Source of the DNA: Aphelidium insulamus | Lineage: Eukaryota; Aphelidiomycota; Aphelidea; Aphelidiaceae | Reading direction: 5' to 3' | Assembly: GCA_036784855.1 (NCBI GenBank) | Contig: JAZDSV010000042.1 | Span: forward strand, 1-64,000 | Length of the DNA stretch: 64,000 bases | Part shown: piece by piece, positions 1-11,284 of the stretch | How positions within the stretch are numbered: the first letter of the stretch is position 1 | Layout: each line of letters starts with the position of its first letter | Program-made: the position numbers and the translations under genes | Notes under the pieces: generated by a model | Database searches by the model: none | Told to the model about the DNA's origin: nothing | Seen by the model: the letters and a program-made list of their open reading frames with translations, nothing else

Positions 1-2296
1 GCATACTCATCGGCACTGACATCGCGCGAGGCAATGCAGAGCGTGCGCAGCCCTTCCGTGGCATAGTTCTCCAAGTGCACCAAAGTTTGCTCCACGAACG
101 GATTGCACGACTTGAAAGCAGCAGCGTCAGACGATGAGTCGGCACCAGGATCACGTTGCAGACGTTCCAGAATAACAGTGTCGGCTCCCTTGACATACAC
201 CTTGATCTTGCCGTCGGGGCAGCGAACCACGGTGGACATGCGCTTTCGGGTGCTGTTGAATTCGCAGACATTTAGAATTTCAAACTCTTGCGGTTTGTCG
301 CCCACATTGATAATAACTGATTTGGGGCGGCGCGTGGAAAAAGAAGCCCATGCCCTGCGCGCCCTTGACTAATGCGCCCTCGTCAGGCGACGAAGCCTGA
401 TATAGAATAGATGCGGCAGATGGTGTAGTTGACGTTCCCTCGGCGGCACCGATGCGCTCCGGGATGACGGTGTGACACACGGCCAGGAGCGTGAAGAACT
501 CATTAAGAACTTCAGCGCGGCGACGGCGGCGCTGATCAGCGTGTGCATGGTCCAGTAGATGCATTTGCAACTGTTTAAAGTCGTACTTGCCCTGCTCCAG
601 ACCGGTGGCGTCGTCACGGTGTGCCCGGTTGGCGTCCTGGACGGTTTCCGCGTAGGCCAGCCCGCATATGGATGCCTCTTTGAACTCCATCTCGTTGCAT
701 GTGAGCGTGCCAGTCTTGTCCGAGAATACGTACTCAATCTGTCCGAGCTCCTCCACCAGACTGGAAGTCCGTGCCAATGCTGGAGTATCGTGGCGCTCGT
801 AGTACATGTCCAAATCGCTGTTGATCAGATATGCCTGCTGCAGTTTGACCACCTCCATCGTCACCACCAAGCTGATGGGAATCAAGTTGTTGTAGAGGAC
901 GATGAATGTGAGGAAATTGAGAAAGAAACTTCCCCACGCCTGGCCAGTGCTTATCGGATCCGTGAACAAATACGAGAGACTGTCGCTGTACTTTGCCGTA
1001 AATGACCAGGACCCGATGGCGCTGAGAAGCGACAGCGACATCAGTATCGAGAACAGCAGAACGATCTGCTTATTGGTCATCTTCTCGACGTTGGTCTGTT
1101 TAATGGGGGCTGCAGTGGCATTGCGCATCAACTTGGACTCGTGTCCCGTGAACACTACGATGCCATACACCCACCTGGTGTTTTTGAGCATGGCTCCCTG
1201 CAGAATGCGTGTTAGATACTTTCTGGTTGGTTATTAATAGGGCTTCACTTGCACGTAAGAGAATCTGCTGCGGATCTAACGGGAATTTTTTGCCGTCACC
1301 AAGCGTCATGGTGCCTTCAAACGTGTACAAACTATTGTTTGGCTGTTCAGATAAAATTTCACCGCTCAGCTTGGCGGCTTCCGTCGACGACAACACCATG
1401 GCAGTCTCGGGCTTGCCTTGTCGGATCTTTAAATTTGTCTCTCTGTGCGTAAATTAGCACTGTTGTAATACGTACATATATACGTATATATATATATATA
1501 TATATATATATACGAACCCGTCCAAGTTACTGGTCTCAATGTAGCAAAGTGCGTCCGGCTCGCTGGACGAGAGGAGGATGAGGTCGGCGGGAAAGAACTC
1601 GCCGTTCTCCACGCGAACCAAGTCGCCCACGCGCACATCACTCCACTTTACACCGACAAACTGGCTGCCCTCCAACCGCTTGCATATGCGATTATTGACT
1701 GCAAAGTGAGTGGTGAGTGAGTGTAAATGCCAGTTTAATAAATCACCTTCATCATCGCTGCGGTGCCGCTTCTGCAGGATGCGACGGTCAGTGTATGTGA
1801 GATGGGTCCAGGGTACACTGCGCTACGTACATAATCCTCGACCACTTCCTTGACGGCTGTAGCCAGCAGCACTACTGCGAGTGGCACAATAGTGGTGTAG
1901 CGCGAGGTCGGCGACACGCCGTCAATTTGCTGCAAGCGGTGCTGTTAGAGCTGCTGTGGCGCACAATGTGGCGCAGACACGAACCTGGATGCATCCCGTG
2001 AACAGGAAAAAGATGTTGGCATACTTGGAGAACTGCTCCAGCGCAAACTTGAACACAAAGGTGACCGCGTTGTACTTGGCCGTGGATATCCGGTTGTGCA
2101 GGAACCACTGCTGGTCATTCTTTATGGAGTCATTGATGGCTATCGTGCGCAAAGAGCTGCTGGAGGCGGTGGCGCCTGTTGGTGCTGCTGGTGTAGGTGC
2201 TGCGGATCGAGTGCCTAATACCGTGGCTGCACTGTCACTATCGGCAGTGGATGTGGTGGTAGCGGCCGTGGACGTGGGCGTTTCGGGCGCCGCCAT
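1..2296 (-). CDS. DRS2: Drs2/ATP8A-type P4-ATPase, phospholipid flippase (3' end beyond window)
   Basis: P4-ATPases flip aminophospholipids to the cytosolic leaflet of Golgi and plasma membranes. Reading leftwards from the ATG at 2296, a short N-tail leads into the first membrane pair, the DGETNLK actuator motif, the phosphorylation site [10 protein letters not shown], and the nucleotide-domain motifs [21 protein letters not shown] and VKGADTVI. Order and wording follow Drs2/ATP8A closely. Introns are 1930-1984, 1772-1830, 1699-1746, 1443-1517 (with a TA repeat) and 1198-1252. The last has a GC donor (GCAAGT), required to keep [13 protein letters not shown] in frame. The exon at 1747-1771 is only 25 nt. 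Around 323-327 (a run of four C on the coding strand) one extra base shifts the frame between HAPP and KSVIINVGD. Both sides are clearly flippase, so this is an indel or a consensus error. The hinge and C-terminal membrane segments lie outside the window. Confidence 0.93.
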
Positions 2297-2841
2297 TTCG
2301 CTGGCAAATTGAATTTGTGGTTGTCGACAAACAGTTTGTCATTGCCGCGCACCGTTTTCAAAATCTCTCTTTAATATCGCACGTACATGTTTGCCTGCTG
2401 GATGGTGTAAAATCGAGTTATGTTAGAGCTGTCGGAACTGATACTCCAAACTTCCTTGCGAAAATGTTGCTACCTTGGCGGTGAATTACAATTTGGCAGC
2501 ACACTTGACACTTACGTAACTTCAGGCTACACGTAGTTTTATATCGTGAGTTTCTACTTTTAGCACGCGAACCTCACAATTTGAGCTTCACATTGAACTG
2601 TTATTATTTTTTTGGTTTCCGAACATGTGCTATACGTTACAACAGTATCGATGTAATCCGTGATGAAACGCCTCGACAATAGGCTCTCAGCTTGCTTACT
2701 ACTCGGCGCCGTCAAATATTAATGAGAAGAGTGTTTTGCTTCAACAACGAACAAATCTTGTACGCGAATTGCAACATGATGTGCTGATGCAAGTTGATTG
2801 ATTTTTTATGATGCGCAATCTCTCTTTAGCCGTTTCAACGT
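2297..2841. other. intergenic, upstream of DRS2 and downstream of eIF4G
   Basis: About 545 bp, AT-richer than the flanking genes. It must hold the DRS2 promoter (minus strand) and the eIF4G terminator. I see no repeat, RNA gene or convincing ORF in it. Confidence 0.6.
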
Positions 2842-5800
2842 TTAGGCTCTCTTGCGCAACATTTCCTCCTCCCTTCGAATCTTGTCTGGTATCGATAGTT
2901 TCTTTATACTACCATTCTTTTCACTGTGGCCTTCCTTGTGTCTACGCCGAATCGGCATGTTTGAGCCACTCAAGAAACCTGATGCGCCCCGCGCCATTGT
3001 CAGTGCCTTTGTGTCCAAGTGTTTATCGGCCTTCTCCCACTCGTAAAAGGCTTTTTCATCCACCGCCTGACATTCGTACATGCAGTCAAAAAGACGGTAA
3101 AACAGTTGGTCTGCAGTGGGTAAACCGTTAGCGGATCGAACAATAAGATAATAAAGCAGAGTGCACATACCATCTGAGCTCTTGAATGCGTCAGTGTTTC
3201 CAACTCTCTGAATAGTTGCCAAGACAGCCAGCTGAATCGGCTCTGAGGCTGTCTTTGCCAACTTGCTGATGAAGTGGGCAAGCACACTGAACCACTTCAG
3301 TGCCCACTTCCGCTCCCGGCTACTGGTCTCCTCGTCCGGAGTCGCCATCTTGGCCAGCGTGAGCACATGGGTGACCATGAGCTCTGTAAGCCCCTCGAAA
3401 AAGGCCGGCGTGCAGCGAACAGTCGCATCGTTGTTGCTCTCCAGAGCTTCGATTGCTTTTGCCGCCGGAACTTCAGTCTTGCCCTCGACCGCCAACTCAG
3501 TCGCCAGCAGATTGGCGGCGGCCGAGAGGTTGCACGCGGAAGATGGTTGCAACTGGTTCCCGTTTGCAGAACCAGTTGCAACTGTTGCCAGTAGCGGTGC
3601 TAGATCGGCTTCCCCGCCACTGAGCCATTCCTTTACGGTGGTATCTTTCAGTTTCGCCAGCAGTTCCTTGTTTGTGCCCCACCACGGATATACAAACCTT
3701 GGGTGGAGCACCTCAGCTGGCATATCGTTTTGCTGTGTCGTATCATTTGCGCAGTACGCGATCCATACGCGCTCGACATTCTCCATGCCGCCAATGGCAT
3801 GCAGGGACGTCAGAATCGTCCGGAACATTATGGCCATCGGCGGCGCATTTGGCTCCTTCTCCGTACCGTTACGCAGTTTCATTGCGCGTGGTGTGAAGTC
3901 CGCCATCTCCTCCACACAGCGCAACACGGCGCCGTGCACATTGGACAAATCGAATATCGCGGCCTGGATGCATGCAGCAGCGATGCAGCCGATGCACTGG
4001 TCCATTCCAGGCACGTCGATAATCATGTCCGGCAGGAGCACTATTTGGCCTTCCAAAAGGCTCTGTACAAACTCATTGAGCACGATGCCGCGGCTGGCCA
4101 GCAAAACAATGCATGCTAGCCAGTCCGTGCAGACGTGTTTTAGCAGTCTCGGTGGCCTTCAACGCCTCGCTCGAGAAGTCCTCGATCAGCTTCTCCACGG
4201 CGCGTTTCGTGACCGAGTCCTCCTCGCCGGCGGGGACAAAGCTGCGCACCTGCAGCAGCACATTAAAGCCAGCGTTGTGGCTGTCCTCCACGGCGTTGGT
4301 GAACTCTTGGATGAATTCACGGCCGAAATATTTGTCTAAATCGGAGGCGGTCTTGATTGTCTTGTCCGCATCGCGGTAAGCGCTTGCGGCGCTAAGCATG
4401 GACGACGTGGCCGATACGTCGGACATGGATCGTGAGTCGCGCGTGGAAGGAACGGATTCCACATCGCTCTCTGTCGCGGCGCTGACCACGTCGCTACCAC
4501 TGTCGGCGGTAAATGTTTCTTCTCCATCCTCGCCATCGCCGTGCGCGTCGCCCAGAGCGGCAAATGGGTTGGACGAGGAGGGCGACTTGGCGACCTTCTT
4601 GGCCTTCATGTTCTCTTTGCTGGGGGATTTGCTGACGTCTGCAGCTGCAGTATCCTCAGCCGCCTTGCCCTTGGCGGCCGCATACTTGGACGCCTCCTTG
4701 GCCACGGATGATGACCAGCCGCGAGCGCCTACCGCGCCACTAGGCCCAGCCGCCGACGGACCCAGGACAACATTGCGCGAGTCTTCACTCGGGCGCTTCA
4801 GCACGCCAATGCGAGATGTGTCGGCCATGGCGGGCACATCGCGGTTACGGCGCCCACTGCTAGAGACAACATTCCATTCCGATGTGCCGCTGCTGCCGCG
4901 GTTTCGGCGCATGTCGCGACCATCGTTGCGACCATCGTTGCGAGAGCCGCGGCGGTCGTCTCCACCTCGGGAGTAGCGCATGCTCTCCAATTTACGGATC
5001 TCGGCACGCTTCTGTTCCTCTTCCTTGCGGTGCACCTCATCCAGAGTCATCGGACCGGCATCCAGTAGCACTTTGCGCTCGCGCTCCTGCCAACGGCGCT
5101 GTCGCAACTCGATCACGTCCAGGATCTTGAAGCGCACTCGACTGGACAGTGTGCCGTCCGTGGATTCACTCAACTCTTTCAGTCGATTCATGTACACATT
5201 GACAAATCCTGAGGCGGCCTGGTGGTCTAGACGAGCGCCCACAGTGGCCAGCAGATCGCACACGGACTCCACCTCTTCTTCATCAGGCTTCGTAAGCATT
5301 TCCTTGACGCACGAGTGGATAACTTTCTCGTGCAGCAAAGCCATCTTGTACAGCTCGCCGATGAAGCGGATGTTTCCAAGTGCGCGCCGCTTCAGTTTGG
5401 AGCGCGCAGTTTTGGCGGCAGACAGTTTGGCCACCTCTTCATCAGTCATGCCGTCCAGCATCTTGCTGTCCACCTCGGGCTGGTTGGCCCACTCAGCCTT
5501 TTTCTCAAACTGCTCCTTGCATAGCTGGAGCAGAGATGCTTTAAATACTTCTCCCACGCTCTTTGGTACGGATCTAGCGTCTGGGTTTTGCTCCGCCAAT
5601 TCTGCCAGCACTTCTACAACAGCAAGTCAGGCACCCAACACAATAGATACAAATATTATTGGAGATCGAAAAGCACTTTTAATTGCATGCAATAATGTAC
5701 GCACCTGCAGAAAATTCCGGTAGCTCCGTAACCAGACGATAGCACAGGCGCGAGTACATTTGTGCGAATTTGGGCTCATCAATTGCCTTTTCAAAAACTG

Positions 5801-8800
5801 TTTTGGCCAGCAGAAGAATCATTGACGTATCGTCTGCCACGCCCAGATCCAGAAATTTGGCGCTGATCGCATCAAACCGCTCCATGGTCAGCTTGTTGAG
5901 AAGACTGCGGGCCTGACGGACCATGTTTTCACCGGCGTCATCCTCGCCCGGCTTCTTGTCCTTGGCCAGCGTGGACGGTACCCAGCGGTTCTCGGATTTC
6001 TTGAGCGGCTCGGCGTGCACTACCGGCTCGGGTGCGCTGTAACGGGCGCCGCGCATGGGACCGGCAGAGTCACGCGCACTGCTGCGACGATTGCCGCCTG
6101 CGCCGCCGCCGCTACCATGGCGCGACGATGGTGGCTGGTGGTGCTGGTGAGGAGCGAAACCAGGAGGCGGCCGGCTAATCATCGGTCCTGAGCTGCGGGA
6201 CGGTCCGGCGCCGCCACTGCCACGCGGTCCGCCACTATTGTCTCCGTGTCGGAGTGGCTGCTGAGCGCGCATTCCACCAGCCGGCTGGCCGTCTGGGTAT
6301 CGGTCGGAGCCGCGGCGACCATGGCCACGCGAGCTGCCGGCACCTCCGCCGCGCATGGCGTAATTGTCTTCGGCAATCATTGCCAGCAAGACCTGGGGCA
6401 GGTCATCCGGCGGGTCCAAGCATAATTTCTTGATGCTCAACAGAAAGTCGCGCGAGTATTGCAGCTTGCGCGGACGGATAACCTCGGGCGATAGCTCGCC
6501 ATCTTCGCGATCTGACGAAGACGCACGTGCCGACGATGACGAAGAAGAGGCGTAGACTTGTTGCAGCTGCTCTTCCTCCTTCTCGGCAGTGGAAGACTCG
6601 GCGTTGAGTGCATTCTCTTCAGCCGAAACTGACATACCGTCACCATTGGCGGCCACCAGGCTGGAGTACCACGGGCTCCTCGGTGCGGCTGGCAATATCG
6701 GCCATGCCGTACACGCGATTCTCAGTAGTGCTGCGTGTCTGTGCCGATGGCGAGGGAGTTCGGGATCGGCTGCGTGACGAAGATGACGATGCAGCAGCCA
6801 GACTAACCGGCTCAAAATCGCGGGCCGGCTCCTTTCCGGCGCGCTTCTCGGACATGACGGTCGCCACCTTTTGTGCATCACCGTCCTTCTTGGGCGCATC
6901 ATCATCATCATCTTGATCATCATTGTCGCCATCACTTTTGTCATCTTTTCCAGCGTCGGGCTTGGCAGCGTCCTTGTCGCCGGCCGGCTTCTCATCAGCG
7001 TCATCACTGTCGGATGGAACAATTTTAGGCGCATCTTCATTCACAGCGACAGGCGCTTCCTTGACTGCCGGTGCAGCTTCCACCGGCGCGGCCACGGGCG
7101 AATTGGCAGCCGGTGCTGGTACCTTAACGGGCGACTCCTTGTTGCGCTTAAATTCGGTAAAATCGACAACCTCATTGGTGTCGGGTTTCTTGAAGATCAA
7201 AGCGTTGCGCTTCTTGGGTCCAATGACAATAGGTGGCGCAGCTGTGGTGCTGCCTGTAGCAGCATTCGACGGCATTAATGCACCACCCGATGGTGCGCGA
7301 GATGTGGGCACCGGTTGCGGCTGGTATGGCGAAGCGCGCACGTTGCCGGCCGTGGCAACATTGGCAGAAATGCTGTTGGGTTGCGGCATGCCCATCATGT
7401 GGTGGAACATTGGCGCGCCAGCATATTGCGGCGGCATGGCCACGGGCGGCATGGTGCCGGGACGGAACTGCGACATCGGCTGCTGCGGGTAATATTGATG
7501 CTGCATGTTGTGCGCATGCACTCCCGGTGGCGCATAGTACATCTGCAGCATTTCGTGAGTTATTGAATGCAAATGGTGAGAAAAGATAACAACGACGTAC
7601 AGGCTGCGGAACAAAATCGTATTGCGGTCGCATGCCACCCTGTGGCATCGCAGTCGGATTAAACACGTTGGCGTCGGGGTTAAATCCATTGAAAGAAGGG
7701 CGGCCGGTTTTGTCGCGGCATCCGTTGATGCACCAGCCGACTCTTCCGAGCGCTGTTGCTGTTGTTGCTGCTGCTGTTGCTGCTGCTGTTGTTGTTGTTG
7801 TTCCACTGGCTGAGGTGGGGCAGACCGAGTGCGCTGAATGTCAAACTGTTGCATGGTACGCGCAGGAATGGCCGGGATGGGCTGCTGGATGGGCACTTTG
7901 GCACCGCCATTGATCTAAGTGCATCGATTGGTAAGCGATAACTAATATATATATATGATATAATCGTTAAAGTAAATAAAAAAAAAGAAAACCAAAGAAA
8001 ACCAAAGAATGATAAGAATAAGAAACAATAGTCAGCAATGGCAACAAGGAAAATATCAGGAAGAAGCAAGGCAACACACAAAACAACAGTCAACCAGAAA
8101 AGAAGAGAAATAAAGCAAAATAAACACGTTAAGTGTACCTGAGGAGCGGCCGGGGCGGCCACGGTGGCGGCAACAGTGTTCAACGAGCCAAAGTTGACGA
8201 CGCGTCCGACCGGAGGCGCCGCGGAATGTGGGGTGCCAACTTGCTGTAACTGGTCTTGCTGTTTGCTAGCGCTGCAGGGACAGTTAAAACAGGGACGAGG
8301 CAAGCTATATGCGCATACAACACACGGATAAACGTACGTGGCAGCCAGCTGGACGTGATGCTGACGAGCTGAATGGAGGCGCGGTGGCGGACGGCGAGGC
8401 GTCACCACTGGTAGCAGCGGCCATGGAGGACCCAGCACCAGCCAGCACATCAGCGGTAGCCGTGCCGAATGTAAGTCGGCGTGCAGTAGACGGCGCGGTG
8501 GGCTGTGCGGCAAGGTGAGCGCTGGCGTGCCGGCTGCTGCTGCTGCTGTGGCGCATCGCGCGGTGCTTGGCGGCCGCGTCCGTTGTCGTGGCCGTGGTTG
8601 GCGGCAGTGCCGCGCACGTCGGTGGATGTGGTGGTAGGTGCGCCAGAAGTGGACGCGTTCTGGGACGTGGTCGTCGCAGTGGTGGCAGCCGGCTTCAGTT
8701 CCAGTTTCTTGGCCCACGCGTTGACCGCGGGTGGCGGTGCCGGTACCAGAGGCACGGCGCGCGTGGCAGGCGCAGTGAGGTCGCGGGCGCGGTGACGGTG

Positions 8801-8886
8801 TTGCTATCCGAAGGACTGCTGGCAGCGCCGGGCGGCGGCGGCGGCGGCGCGCGGAACAACGCGACTGCTTTCTTGGCGGCAGACAT
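2842..8886 (-). CDS. eukaryotic translation initiation factor 4 gamma (eIF4G)
   Basis: eIF4G is the scaffold that ties cap-bound eIF4E, eIF4A and the 40S subunit together. In order: an Ala/Pro/Gln-rich N-region with a polyQ run (7755-7803), an eIF4E-binding motif YSRDFLLSI near 6450, a MIF4G domain (about 5990-5050), an RG/RR-rich linker, an MA3 domain (about 4340-3850) and a W2 domain ending with YECQAVDEKAFYEWEKA. W2 is typical of animal eIF4G and absent from the yeast factor. Clear introns: 3111-3170, 5614-5704, 7543-7600 and a long one, 7915-8138. The frame breaks several times. One extra base sits in a run of four A near 4137-4140, inside MA3. A similar shift lies near 6660-6690 and a shift of opposite sign near 7690-7730. 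The region 8440-8800 cannot be closed in one frame, so the first ~170 residues and the start at 8886 are provisional. Identity is certain; the exact model is not. Confidence 0.85.
7755..7803 (-). repeat. CAA/CAG repeat coding for polyglutamine in eIF4G
   Basis: Sixteen consecutive glutamine codons, mixed CAA and CAG, read on the minus strand. The mixed codons suggest selection for the peptide as much as simple slippage. Confidence 0.9.
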
Positions 8887-9719
8887 ATATCTCTTGGGTG
8901 GAAATGAATGTCGGCGCCGAAAAGACAGTGAGCGCGTGTTCTCTGTGTTGGTGTGTGTTTGTATTGGTGTCGTCGGTTAAGGCGACGATTGGAGGAGCAA
9001 GAGAGAGAGAGCGAGTGTGAGACAGTGTGTGAGAGTGAGAGAGAGCGAGCGGTGTGAGTAGTGGACCGTATTTGGAAGTCAAAGACGGATGAGGAGAGAT
9101 CCGGCCCAGAGGCGCGCTTTTACCTAGCAACGGCTCTCTCATTGGTCGGCACCCGCTGCTATAAAAAGTCTGCACCCCGTAACAGTGGGGAGACGCGGTC
9201 AGCACTGCTGTGCGCCGAATTTAGCGGGCTACGATCGGATGACGTTTAATACGCGCCATTATAGAATATTGTATATCAATGTATGTGGCTAAAGCCGCAC
9301 ATGCAACACGTTATTTCGGCTTCGCCCGCGGTCTAGACCACATTTATTTGTTGGCCTGGCGTGCCCGATTGGCCGTGCCGTTGGGTTGGCAACCTGTGAG
9401 TCAGCTGACGCGCCACAGTGTGGGGCAGTTGGCTGCGATAAGCCCTCAAGGTGGTATGTAGTGGTATTATTTGAATGAGACTGCTGCCAAATTGGCCAAG
9501 CTGATGAGCGATGAGCTTATGACTGCTTTTCTCAAATGAGTTGACTTTGACAGGTGAGTTGAGCAAGTCTACAGCTGTCGTAGTCAAACAATTGTATCGA
9601 GGTGGCGCCGTGTGCGCGTGCAAGTGTTGGCTTTACAACACCAGAGATGATAAATGGAAGGAAATAGGAGACATTCGTGGAAAGAAATCGATATGTATTA
9701 GACACGCAGAGTTCAGCAT
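8887..9719. other. intergenic with GA/CT tract, probable eIF4G promoter
   Basis: About 830 bp between the eIF4G start and the SDR stop. At 8998-9055 there is a GA-rich tract, CT-rich on the eIF4G sense strand, of the kind often found near fungal transcription starts. A TATAAAA at about 9161 faces the plus strand, but no plus-strand gene follows. Small ORFs at 9279-9461 and 9541-9723 show no recognisable protein features. Confidence 0.5.
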
Positions 9720-11118
9720 TTAAGCTGCTATCTCAGAAGAATCACGACGCATCGCAGACGCCGCGTCATCTTCTGGCGAGTGTTTCTCATCCGCCTTGCT
9801 AGCTTTTTGGCGGGCTTGGCGCAGTACCATAGTAAGCAGGCCATCCCATAAATCGTCGCTAAACAGGGCACGGCGTACATACGACAGCAATATCGAGTCA
9901 GTGCCGACCATGTAGCGACCAGGGGGAAAACGCGTCTGAAGTGCATCGACAATAACTTGAGACGAGTAGTACGGGTCCAGGCCACGGTCTCGAGTCTCCA
10001 GCACGGTGGATCGTCCCGCTTCCAGCAATGGGCCGTACAATTGTTCCATCGGTTTACTCACTCCAGCGGTCAAAGAACTGGCAGCCTTGTCAAATGCCGG
10101 TGTCTTTATGGCGCCTGAAATATCATTGATTGTTGATACAAGGATATAAATGAAGTCAAAACACTTGCCAGGCTTAATGAGAATAACGGCAACACCGTGG
10201 GGACGCAGTTCAACTCGCATTGCGTCTGCCAACCCTTCCAGCGCAAACTTTGACATGGAGTATACTCCCATTATCGGCACGGAAACGCTTCCATTCATAC
10301 TGCCGATCAGTAGGAGGCGACCCTTGGACTCGCGCAAGTCTGGCAGAAATGTCTGCGCCAAATCGACAACACCCAAAATATTGGTGTTGACCACGGCTTG
10401 AACGTGTTCAAACGACATACATTCTACCGGGACACTGGGGCAAATGCCAGCGTTGCACACCACGCCCACAAGTTTGGATCCGGGACGTTGACGTTGTACA
10501 TAACGCCACTTTTCAAGTGCTGCCTGCACCGACTCGTGCTTGTCCACATCCAGCAACAGGGGAACAATGTCTCCGTGTTTATCAGCTGGGGAGTGTGAGA
10601 TTATTTTTTCTTGTCAAGAAGTACATACGGTTAGAAGAGTCGGATAGGCGGCGCTGTTGCTCCTCCAGCAAATGTTCGGCGTCAGACTGACGGCGTACGG
10701 TGGCCAGCACAGAGTAGCCACGAGCGCTCAGAGTTAGCGCGGCATCCCATCCAATCCCTGTACTTGTGCCAGTCACCAACACAAACAGCTCTCCCGAGTC
10801 ATTGCGGCGGCCACCTCTACCGGCCACAGCGGGAACGTGTGTCGTGTACGGATGGGGCAGCAAAGGCAGTGCCGTGAAGGCGGACGTGGGCAAGCAGCGG
10901 TACAGCAGCGAGAGCAGGGTGTTGCGCATAGTGGAATTGACGACGTAATACACAACGTACAGCGCAGTCAAAAGTCTGGCAGTCAGAGTTGGCGGTGGCG
11001 GTGGCGGGCCGGTGGCCACTACCGCGGCGTAAGTCTTGGCATTGGCCATGTCGTCGCTGTTCTCCGTGGCGGACTGTGCGGAGGACTGTGCGGCGTCCGC
11101 GTGACTCAGCGCCGCCAT
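9720..11118 (-). CDS. membrane-associated short-chain dehydrogenase/reductase (SDR)
   Basis: NAD(P)-dependent oxidoreductase of the classical SDR fold, 433 residues in three exons. After a disordered, Ala/Pro-rich N-tail comes a hydrophobic stretch (LLTALYVVYYVVNS) likely to anchor it in the ER or another membrane. Then come the cofactor loop VTGTSTGIG, the structural VCNAGI, the catalytic Ser in LIGSMNG, and YSMSK, the Tyr-x-x-x-Lys pair. KPGAIKTPAF is the usual loop after the active site. Introns are 10586-10628 and 10115-10168. The second has a GC donor (G/GCAAGT); no GT donor nearby keeps the PGAIKTP motif. Exon lengths sum to whole codons. The substrate cannot be read from the sequence; retinol/steroid dehydrogenase or Ayr1-like reductase are possible. 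Confidence 0.9.
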
Positions 11119-11284
11119 GTTTACAATTGGTGACTAACCCGCTGGCGGCCAAATTCATGCGCGAAATGGAAACTGATAATTCGGCTACATAATGTGGATT
11201 GAGAAAGCCTCAGTGTGAAAATGCCGGGTCATGCAACAAAGCACATGTACAGTTCATAGTCTATTGGCAATGTTGATAGTGGGG

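Noticed and set aside
7080-7913. Long plus-strand open frames opposite eIF4G
   Set aside because: They mirror the low-complexity Ala/Pro/Gln coding of eIF4G and encode polyCys or polyLeu runs across the CAG repeat.
9500-9560. C/D box snoRNA candidate (TGATGAGCGATGA upstream of TGACAGG)
   Set aside because: The C box lacks the preceding purine, no clear D box or terminal stem is present, and it overlaps no intron.
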